13,665 nt of DNA, taken from contig JARRCQ010000012.1 of assembly GCA_029982105.1 (NCBI GenBank), forward strand, positions 1 to 13,665. The letters run 5' to 3'. This document shows positions 7,690-13,050 of this stretch, piece by piece. This stretch comes from Candidatus Atribacteria bacterium (lineage in GTDB: Bacteria; Atribacterota; Atribacteria; Atribacterales; Caldatribacteriaceae). How positions within the stretch are numbered: the first letter of the stretch is position 1; each line of letters opens with the position of its first letter. The notes beneath the pieces are model-generated. The model was not told the DNA's origin. It did no database searches and saw only the letters and a program-made list of their open reading frames with translations. Both the position numbers and the translations under genes were made by a program.

Positions 7690-8844
7690 TCAGTAATATT
7701 CCAAAATAACTGTTTTTCCTCTCTTTTGCAATTCATTAACTATATCTTCTAAAAGTCGAGCTTTTAGAGAAAGTTCTCCAGAAAGTTTAGGATTTTGGTG
7801 AGCCACGTTTATAGCTCTTCCTCCTATAAAGTTAATCTCGTCTGCCTCCAACAAAAGGGAAAGCAATCTACTAGCCCCATCGTTCCGATAAGTAACTTCT
7901 TCCAACTTCGCTCCTTTACGCAATTGGCGGAGAACCGCAGCTAAAGTTAAGATTCCTTCAGTTAGCAAATCTACTCCTTCCATTAATCCCACCGGAGGAA
8001 CATCTTCCTGTATAGAGCTTAAATCGACTTTTATCTCTTTGCCCAAAACCCGAGCCAAAATGTTTCCGGTGGTACCACCACAAACTGCCTTCTTACCTGG
8101 AAATTCCATCACTCTTTTAACTATATATTCATCTAAAGCCGGATCTTCAGGGGGGCCAGCCCATACTATTAGATAGCGAGGAAGGCGTATTTTAGCTACC
8201 ACACAGGTAGCGTCATCACCTAATTTATCTTGATAAAGTCTTTTAGTGGTAGCTATTACCTTATTAGCTAAAGTCAGAGCATCCAATTGGTCATTGACGG
8301 TATTTTCTAAAAAAGAGGCAATCTTTTCCCACCTCCATCCTAAATTCCATAGCCCTCCAATCCCGGCATGAACCACTCCATCAGTTATGCCTACAATCCA
8401 ATCATTTTTTTGTAATCTCATTCGAGACTCTAAAACTATTCTTTTGCCTATTTCTCTTTCTTTTCTATCCAAATGCATCAATCTTCCATTACGTAACCAA
8501 AAAAGAGGAGGATTGTCAAACTCTGCCACATAAGTTTCTCCATTATAGAGTATTTGCAATACTGAAAAAGTACTATAAGCAATTTTTCTTATTTTGCAAA
8601 CTGGTAGAGTTTCTACTAAAGTATCTATCACCTCTTCTAAAGTAGACTCTTTTTTAAGCATAGAGACGATAATCTTTGAAGTTAAGGTGGAAAGAATATT
8701 AGCTTTTACCCCGCTGCCCAAACCGTCGGACCAGGCTAATATGGTAGACTTATCTCCTTTATCGTAATTTACGCTATCTCCACAAAGTTCCTCTCCCCAC
8801 TTGGGAAGCTGAGCTTGAGCAAATTCTACAAAGAGGTCCTTCAC
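7690..8844 (-). CDS. SpoIIE/PP2C-type protein phosphatase of the hydrogenase operon
   Basis: Predicted metal-dependent Ser/Thr phosphatase of 384 residues. The catalytic domain (about 15-220) keeps the acidic metal ligands: GDS (D23), SDGLGSG (D40), TDG (D155) and GDDAT (D210, D211), so it should be active. About 160 residues follow (222-384), containing VCGGTTGNILARVLGKE (254-270), which I cannot assign to a named domain. No membrane segment is visible. GTG at 8844 overlaps the TGA of the sensory hydrogenase as GTGA; AGAGGA abuts the start too closely to act as a normal Shine-Dalgarno, which points to translational coupling. Position between a PAS-containing hydrogenase homologue and hydCBA suggests it transmits the sensor's state, but no kinase or STAS partner is present here. 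The target is unknown. Confidence 0.88.
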   Translation of the reverse strand: MKDLFVEFAQAQLPKWGEELCGDSVNYDKGDKSTILAWSDGLGSGVKANILSTLTSKIIVSMLKKESTLEEVIDTLVETLPVCKIRKIAYSTFSVLQILYNGETYVAEFDNPPLFWLRNGRLMHLDRKEREIGKRIVLESRMRLQKNDWIVGITDGVVHAGIGGLWNLGWRWEKIASFLENTVNDQLDALTLANKVIATTKRLYQDKLGDDATCVVAKIRLPRYLIVWAGPPEDPALDEYIVKRVMEFPGKKAVCGGTTGNILARVLGKEIKVDLSSIQEDVPPVGLMEGVDLLTEGILTLAAVLRQLRKGAKLEEVTYRNDGASRLLSLLLEADEINFIGGRAINVAHQNPKLSGELSLKARLLEDIVNELQKRGKTVILEYY

Positions 8845-10559
8845 TCCTCTACTGATTCTCCCCGTAAAATTTTCATTAATTTATTCAGAAGTACTTTAGT
8901 TTCCGCAGTAGTTTCTCCTAACAAACTGGCAATTTCTTGAGCTACTCTCATCTGGTTAGTAATAACCTGCTGAGCCTTCTCTAAAGTCTTTTCTTTAATT
9001 TGTTCCATTAAAACTTCTCTTTCCTTTTCTTTAGTTAAATCTACAAATACTCCCATAAGAAGCCGGGATTTCTCTAAATAAAAAACAGATAACTGAGTAT
9101 AAAGATTTTGATATTGAGGATAAAATACTTCTTTAGTAACTGCTTTTTTAGTACGCAGTACCTCCACAAAAGGAGAAGGATCAATGATTTGATCCAGCTT
9201 ACCTCCCACTACCAATTTTCCTGTAAGGCCTAACATTCTCCGAAGAGCTGGATTAACATCCACAATACGCAGTTCTTCATCAACCAGTACAATACCATTA
9301 GGAGTCACAGCAATTAAAAAACTGGAAAAGGACTCTGCTTTGGCCCGCATAAAAGGAATACACATTTCTGCTTCTGCCATTCCTTGATAAACTGCTTGAG
9401 CTTTTTCTCGACAGGTATTATACCCACAAGCACCACAGTTCAATTCGTCCTGAGGAGAAAATTTACCAGTAAGAGATAAAATCCTTTTTATTTCGTCTTC
9501 TGGAACCTCTGGCCGAAGCACAGGATGAGGTGCAAAGTCTCTACTAAAGCTGGGAAGAGAAATAACTTTTTTCTCTGGTGGAAGGTTAGAAATCATCTTA
9601 GCTTTTTCTGTGTAGTCAATGACTTTTTTCCGTCTCTCGTAAGGAGAGAGCAAAGATTGAAGTACTGGCCCATCAATACATCCGCCCTCGCAAGACATCA
9701 TCTCCACCATTCCGAAATCAGTTTTAGCATTTTTTAGGTCATCTAAAAATTGACGACAACGGTCAATTCCAGTTATTACCATAACCTCACGGGACAAAAT
9801 CCCGTTATCCAAAGAAGCAGCTTTTAATAGCCCTCCTTCTACAGGAAAAGCTCTCCCCCATTCTACCAAGGATGAATCTATTTCTTTTTCCTCTAATGTA
9901 GAAAGAGAGATATTTTCTTCCTGCAACCAAGTTTTTAATTCTTCAAAAGTTAAAACTGCATCTACTTCCCCTTTTATTTCTTCCTCTTCAATTTCTGTTT
10001 TTTTAGCAATGCAAGGGCCGATAAAAACTACTCTTACTTTTTCATACTCTTGGTGGATTAAACGAGCATGGGCAACCATAGGAGAAACTACCGGAGCAAG
10101 ATAAGGAATATATTGAGGGTAATATTTATAAATCAAAGCATTGGTAGCCGGGCAGGAACTGGAAATAATATTTTTTTTCCCCTCACTCAAAAGTCGAGCA
10201 TGTTCTTTAGCTACCCACTCCGCTCCTTCAGCTGTTTCTCGCACTTCCTGAAAACCCAATTTTTTCAAAGCTGCTACTACTTGCCCTTCCGTTCCTTCTG
10301 AAAATGCAGCTACAAAAGAAGGAGCCAGACTAACCACCACCGGATCTTCTCCTTGGAGTAACTCTTGAACGCGAAGGAGATCGTTTTGAATTTTTTTGGC
10401 ATCTTGAGGACAAACTAAAACACAGCGTCCATCTTTTATACACCTTTCATCTACGACCTCAGCATGCCCTAAACTCACCCGGATAGCCTTTACTGGGCAA
10501 TTACGTATACACTTATAACAATCCCGACATCGAGCTTCAATGGTGCTAATTACTCCCAT
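8841..10559 (-). CDS. Sensory-type [FeFe]-hydrogenase homologue with PAS domain
   Basis: H-cluster protein of 572 residues from the ATG, resembling the putative sensory (group C/D, HydS or HfsB-like) hydrogenases. Order: ferredoxin domain with C11/C14/C17/C21 and C40-x2-D43-x2-C46-x3-C50, where Asp replaces one expected Cys; reduced H-cluster domain with SSSCP (133-137), GPCIAKKTE (181-189) and EMMSCEGGCIDG (286-297), keeping the four cluster cysteines C136, C183, C290, C294; a [4Fe-4S] domain C375-x2-C378-x4-C383-x16-C400; a PAS domain (about 409-508); and a helical C-terminus. Ser135 stands where catalytic enzymes have the proton-relay Cys, and Gly181 where they have the Met of MPC, as expected for a sensor. 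ATG at 10559 has AAGG 8 nt upstream; GTG at 10565 with GAGG 6 nt upstream is possible. It overlaps the phosphatase start by 4 bp. Confidence 0.92.
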   Translation of the reverse strand: MGVISTIEARCRDCYKCIRNCPVKAIRVSLGHAEVVDERCIKDGRCVLVCPQDAKKIQNDLLRVQELLQGEDPVVVSLAPSFVAAFSEGTEGQVVAALKKLGFQEVRETAEGAEWVAKEHARLLSEGKKNIISSSCPATNALIYKYYPQYIPYLAPVVSPMVAHARLIHQEYEKVRVVFIGPCIAKKTEIEEEEIKGEVDAVLTFEELKTWLQEENISLSTLEEKEIDSSLVEWGRAFPVEGGLLKAASLDNGILSREVMVITGIDRCRQFLDDLKNAKTDFGMVEMMSCEGGCIDGPVLQSLLSPYERRKKVIDYTEKAKMISNLPPEKKVISLPSFSRDFAPHPVLRPEVPEDEIKRILSLTGKFSPQDELNCGACGYNTCREKAQAVYQGMAEAEMCIPFMRAKAESFSSFLIAVTPNGIVLVDEELRIVDVNPALRRMLGLTGKLVVGGKLDQIIDPSPFVEVLRTKKAVTKEVFYPQYQNLYTQLSVFYLEKSRLLMGVFVDLTKEKEREVLMEQIKEKTLEKAQQVITNQMRVAQEIASLLGETTAETKVLLNKLMKILRGESVEE

Positions 10560-10821
10560 CAGCACTACCTTCCTCTAATTTTTTCAAAACCTTCTCTTCA
10601 AAAACTTGTTTGAAATTTTGGGGAGAAACTCCACTGAGTATTTCCTCGTCTACCATCACCGTAACCCCATCTTCGGTACATCTTCCCAGGCAAAAGTTAC
10701 CTTTTAGTTCTATTTGATTTTTCAGACCCAATTCCTCAATCAACTCTTCACAGATTCTTATAATTTCGTAAGCTCCTTTTAAATGACAAGAGCTACCCAC
10801 ACAAACCGATACAGTAATCAT
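10546..10821 (-). CDS. Stand-alone thioredoxin-like [2Fe-2S] ferredoxin, first gene of hyd operon
   Basis: A 91-residue (2Fe-2S) ferredoxin of the thioredoxin-like type with cluster cysteines C7, C12, C44 and C48 (VCVGSSCHLKG and FCLGRC). The cysteine spacing is identical to the C-terminal domain of HydA in the same operon, and hand alignment gives about 34 identities over 80 positions, so the two are paralogous. It probably carries electrons to or from the sensory hydrogenase or HydABC; the partner is not known. ATG at 10821 has AAAGGG upstream. The frame runs open to 10911, but that stretch includes the promoter and terminator region. TAG stop at 10546-10548; overlap with the next gene is 14 bp (20 bp if its GTG is used). 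Confidence 0.9.
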   Translation of the reverse strand: MITVSVCVGSSCHLKGAYEIIRICEELIEELGLKNQIELKGNFCLGRCTEDGVTVMVDEEILSGVSPQNFKQVFEEKVLKKLEEGSADGSN

Positions 10822-10843
10822 CTTCGCCCTTTCTTTGAAAGAG

Positions 10844-10871
10844 AATATATAACTTCTTGGTAAAGTAACAA
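10844..10871 (-). promoter_or_regulatory. Candidate promoter of the hydrogenase operon
   Basis: Minus-strand TTGTTA (10866-10871) and TATATT (10844-10849) are 16 bp apart, between the upstream terminator and the ferredoxin ATG. The predicted start near 10837 gives a leader of about 16 nt. The hexamers match consensus at 4 and 5 of 6 positions. The -35 lies in an imperfect dyad, TTGTTA-CTT-TACCAA, that could be a regulator site. No other promoter-like pair was seen within the operon. Confidence 0.45.
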
Positions 10872-10895
10872 TTCCCAGGTACAAACTTTGACATA

Positions 10896-10925
10896 AAAAT
10901 AGAGGGAGCAAAATCGCCTCCCTCT
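10896..10925 (-). terminator. Terminator between MBL hydrolase and hyd operon
   Basis: A perfect 8-bp stem, AGAGGGAG (10901-10908 on the plus strand) with CTCCCTCT (10918-10925), and a 9-nt loop is followed on the minus strand by ATTTTT. It would end transcription of the MBL gene before the hyd promoter. The plus-strand flank is also T-rich, so it may act weakly in both directions. Confidence 0.75.
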
Positions 10926-10995
10926 CCTTTTATAATTTTACTTAATACAAAATAAATTAATTAAATTATATTTAGCTAATCATTATAACATAAAT

Positions 10996-11061
10996 TTAGA
11001 CTTCTAAAACCCACACTTCCAGATTAGCAGGAAGATTTTCTTGAGTAATTTCTATTTCCTA
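10996..11061 (-). other. In-frame extension after amber codon of the MBL gene
   Basis: TAG, then 20 sense codons in the same frame, then TAA. The residues (EIEITQENLP, then ANLEVWVLEV) alternate charged and hydrophobic as a terminal beta-strand would, and continue naturally from KKLNS. It could be a remnant of the original C-terminus, a read-through product, or the result of a sequencing error at one base. Confidence 0.6.
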
Positions 11062-11628
11062 ACTATTCAATTTTTTAACCTCTTGAAAACCCCGCAAAAA
11101 AGGTTCTACAGTGCTGATTTCCATCTGGATATATTTAGTTCGATAATGCATTGGTATTACGATACGAGGAGAAAGCTTAGAAACCAGCTTTTGAGCTGCG
11201 GAAGCATCAATAGTGAAAACCCCACCTACTGGAAGCAACAAAATATCTACTGGTTTCCAGGAAGAGATTTCCTCATCCGAGGGTATCATTCCTAAATCTC
11301 CAGTATGAATTAAAGACATGCCTTCCAGCTCCAGCCGAGAAACATTGTTTCTTCCTCGTTTTTTCCCTCCTACTTCATCATGAAAAGTAGAGAAAACTTT
11401 TATTTTAATCCCATCTTTTTCATAAACTCCTGGCTCTTTAATTATTTCAGGATGCCCCTTTATTAAAGAGACATTGTTGTGATCAAAATGGTCATGGCTC
11501 ACTATAACTAAATCTGCTTCTACCTGAGGTAAAGAATAACCCACCGTAGCATCAAAAGGGTCAAAAACTACTTTTTTGTCTCCACTCATTACTAAAAAGA
11601 AAGAGTGCCCAAACCAACGAATTTTCAA
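11059..11628 (-). CDS. Metallo-beta-lactamase-fold hydrolase (in-frame TAG before conserved-looking C-terminus)
   Basis: Small cytoplasmic MBL-fold protein of the 'Zn-dependent hydrolase' type (MKIRWFGHS...). Metal-ligand motifs are intact: SHDHFDH (H45, H47, D49, H50), HD (H83), HTGD (H108, D111) and PMHYRTK (H161). The substrate is unknown. The TTG at 11628 has a near-perfect AGGAGGTGA Shine-Dalgarno 8 nt upstream; the GTG at 11637 is part of that Shine-Dalgarno and is not the start. The frame stops at TAG (11059-11061) after 189 codons, yet 20 further in-frame codons reading EIEITQENLP...VWVLEV follow to a TAA at 10996. That tail looks like the ordinary C-terminus of this family, so the gene is either truncated by a recent nonsense change or read through. 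Confidence 0.87.
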   Translation of the reverse strand: MKIRWFGHSFFLVMSGDKKVVFDPFDATVGYSLPQVEADLVIVSHDHFDHNNVSLIKGHPEIIKEPGVYEKDGIKIKVFSTFHDEVGGKKRGRNNVSRLELEGMSLIHTGDLGMIPSDEEISSWKPVDILLLPVGGVFTIDASAAQKLVSKLSPRIVIPMHYRTKYIQMEISTVEPFLRGFQEVKKLNS

Positions 11629-11633
11629 TTTTA

Positions 11634-11642
11634 TCACCTCCT
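11634..11642 (-). promoter_or_regulatory. Strong Shine-Dalgarno setting a TTG start
   Basis: AGGAGGTGA on the minus strand is a 9-base match to the usual anti-Shine-Dalgarno complement. The first suitable start, 8 nt after AGGAGG, is TTG at 11628. The in-frame GTG inside the site is too close to be used. Confidence 0.8.
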
Positions 11643-12010
11643 CTGTTTATTTTATCATAATTAAATAACCAAAAGTTTTCCTATTTTTTCCTTCTCTTGA
11701 GCGGTTCTAGGAGGCCTAAACCATAAAAAGAGGGAAGCTTTCTTACCAACCCCCAAAGCAAAGAAAAAGACAAAAGCTTAAAAGTTCAAAACTACTGAGA
11801 GAAAAAACATCCCTCAGTGGGAAAAAGATTCCTTATAACCCCGAAGAAAATGAAAATCTGAAAAAACAACTAAGGAAATTATAGTATCCCTTGCCTCATC
11901 ACGATCTCCCATTTTTGACTTCTGATGCAATTTACTTTTTTAAAGTTTTAACAATTTAACCAGTTTTGCGGGATACCATAACCAGACTTTTTTCCCATTG
12001 ATAAGTAGGA
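11643..12010. other. Intergenic region without a supported gene
   Basis: About 370 bp between two divergent genes. It contains a 6-bp hairpin (ACTGAG 11794-11799 with CTCAGT 11813-11818), a bulged 8-bp hairpin formed by GGTTCTAGG and CCTAAACC near 11704-11723, and a minus-strand frame of 32 codons starting at an ATG near 11911 (MGDRDEARDTII...) that has no convincing support. A TATGAT-like element on the minus strand about 25 bp before the MBL Shine-Dalgarno has no matching -35. No known riboswitch or tRNA was recognised. It may hold a decayed gene or mobile-element remnant. Confidence 0.4.
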
Positions 12011-12016
12011 TATACT
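11957..12016 (+). promoter_or_regulatory. Candidate EamA promoter with two TAACCAG repeats
   Basis: TATACT (12011-12016) ends 7 nt before the ATG of the transporter gene, so a normal transcription start would fall at or near the A of the ATG. Only a poor T-rich -35 (near 11988) is visible. Two direct copies of TAACCAG (11957-11963 and 11979-11985) lie just upstream, 22 bp apart, about two helical turns, which could be activator half-sites. Confidence 0.4.
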
Positions 12017-12023
12017 ATTACCT

Positions 12024-12968
12024 ATGAAAGAAGAACGGTCTAATCTATTAGTTGTTAAGTCCGATATTTCCTTACTTTTAGCCAATCTAATATGGGGAGC
12101 TACTTTTGTTACTATGAAAAATCTTTTGGAGAGCGTTCCTCCCCTTACTATTCTTTTTTGGCGATTTGCTATTGCCACTTTGTTGCTTCTTCTCATTTCT
12201 CTTGCTTCTAAATGGCAGGATATCAACTGGGCTGGCGGCATTTTCTTGGGAATCTCTCTTTTCGCCGGTTACCTATTTCAGACTTGGGGATTGATGTACA
12301 CTACTCCTGCTCGTTCTGCTTTTATAACTGGCTTAAGCGTAATACTTGTACCACCTTTAGCCTTTTTGTTTCTCCGATCCTCAATTGACCGATTTTCAAT
12401 AATAGGAACAATAGTATCTCTACTTGGCCTAGTGCTTTTAACCTGGCAAAAAGGAGAAACAAAATCTATTTTCCTTCTCGGTGATTTTCTCACTCTTTTG
12501 GGAGCAATCGCCTATGCTTTACAAATAGTATTAGTAGAAAAATTCACTAAAGATAATGAAAGCCTACCCCTTGCTACCATAGAGATGGGAACAGTAGCCT
12601 TTTTAAGCTTAATATTCGGGTTTTGGTTTCGTCAAAATATGTATCCTGATTTTTCCGGGAGAGAATGGGGAAATATTTTATTTTTAGGAATATTTGCTAC
12701 CGCATTAGCTTTTACTTTGCAGAAAACAGCTCAAAAGCACACCTCAGCCATTCATGCAGGGTTAATATTTGCTTCTGAGCCAGTATTTGCTGCTATTTTC
12801 TCCTATTTCTTATGGCAAGAAAAATTCGCACCCCGAACTTTAGCGGGGTGCGTTCTTATACTGGGGGGAATTTTATTTGCTCAGTTAGGATTATTGTTTA
12901 ATCAGTCGATTCCACGTCCTCAATCTTCAGATCAAATTCCAATCCTTCCACATAAAGAAGATCTATAA
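12024..12968 (+). CDS. EamA/DMT-family membrane transporter
   Basis: Integral membrane transporter of the drug/metabolite superfamily; substrate unknown. The 314 residues show about ten hydrophobic segments forming two EamA repeats (about 13-140 and 150-290). Family features are NLIWGATFV at the start, the fourth-fifth helix signature YTTPARSAFITGLSVILVP, and AIHAGLIFASEPVFAAIFSY in the second half. It is the only plus-strand gene. The ATG has no Shine-Dalgarno, and no alternative in-frame start is near, so it may be leaderless. The hydrophilic tail (about 293-314) is encoded antisense to the small gene at 12898-13050, and the segment FAPRTLAGCV is encoded by DNA that forms a terminator for the opposite strand. 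Confidence 0.93.
   Translation: MKEERSNLLVVKSDISLLLANLIWGATFVTMKNLLESVPPLTILFWRFAIATLLLLLISLASKWQDINWAGGIFLGISLFAGYLFQTWGLMYTTPARSAFITGLSVILVPPLAFLFLRSSIDRFSIIGTIVSLLGLVLLTWQKGETKSIFLLGDFLTLLGAIAYALQIVLVEKFTKDNESLPLATIEMGTVAFLSLIFGFWFRQNMYPDFSGREWGNILFLGIFATALAFTLQKTAQKHTSAIHAGLIFASEPVFAAIFSYFLWQEKFAPRTLAGCVLILGGILFAQLGLLFNQSIPRPQSSDQIPILPHKEDL
12820..12852 (-). terminator. Minus-strand terminator inside the EamA gene
   Basis: A perfect 9-bp stem, CGCACCCCG (12827-12835) with CGGGGTGCG (12844-12852), has an 8-nt loop and is followed on the minus strand by AATTTTT. On the plus strand no U-tract follows, so it acts in the minus direction. It starts 46 bp beyond the stop of the 50-codon gene and would end the aminotransferase transcript. 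Confidence 0.78.
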
Positions 12969-13050
12969 CCTTTTGCAAAATAATTTGTTCTTCTGATCTA
13001 GTTAAAGAATCTCCCTTTCGTCTAAAATTAGATAAAATGATCTTCAACAT
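12898..13050 (-). CDS. Small hypothetical protein (50 aa) coupled to the aminotransferase
   Basis: A 50-codon frame that I do not recognise. It starts MLKIILSNFRRKGD and ends KIEDVESTD. It is amphipathic and charged, probably a helix (about 18-36: RSEEQIILQKVIDLLYVEG) followed by a strand, with no cysteines, signal peptide or membrane segment. Support for its reality: GAGGAGG Shine-Dalgarno 6 nt before the ATG, a TAATG overlap with the aminotransferase stop, and an intrinsic terminator 46 bp after its stop. Its last 23 codons overlap the EamA gene tail to tail by 71 bp. It may be a small accessory or regulatory protein of the aminotransferase operon; no function is assigned. Confidence 0.72.
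   Translation of the reverse strand: MLKIILSNFRRKGDSLTRSEEQIILQKVIDLLYVEGLEFDLKIEDVESTD

Noticed and set aside
7656..7736. 27-residue N-terminal extension of HydC
   Set aside because: No Shine-Dalgarno, a 47-bp overlap with the phosphatase gene, and AAGGGGG 7 nt before the ATG at 7655 marks the better start.
10850..10875. Rex operator at the hyd promoter
   Set aside because: Half-sites resemble TTGTTA/TAACAA, but the spacing is 3 bp instead of about 6 and one half has a mismatch, so it does not fit the Rex consensus.
10822..10911. 30-residue N-terminal extension of the ferredoxin
   Set aside because: It covers the candidate promoter and part of the terminator loop; the family starts just before the first cluster cysteine.
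11816..11911. 32-codon minus-strand frame MGDRDEARDTII...
   Set aside because: No Shine-Dalgarno, stops soon, no recognisable family; noted only as possible remnant sequence.
11948..12241. Minus-strand frame of 97 codons opposite the EamA 5' end
   Set aside because: It is basic, low-similarity sequence without a ribosome site and lies antisense to a clear membrane protein gene.
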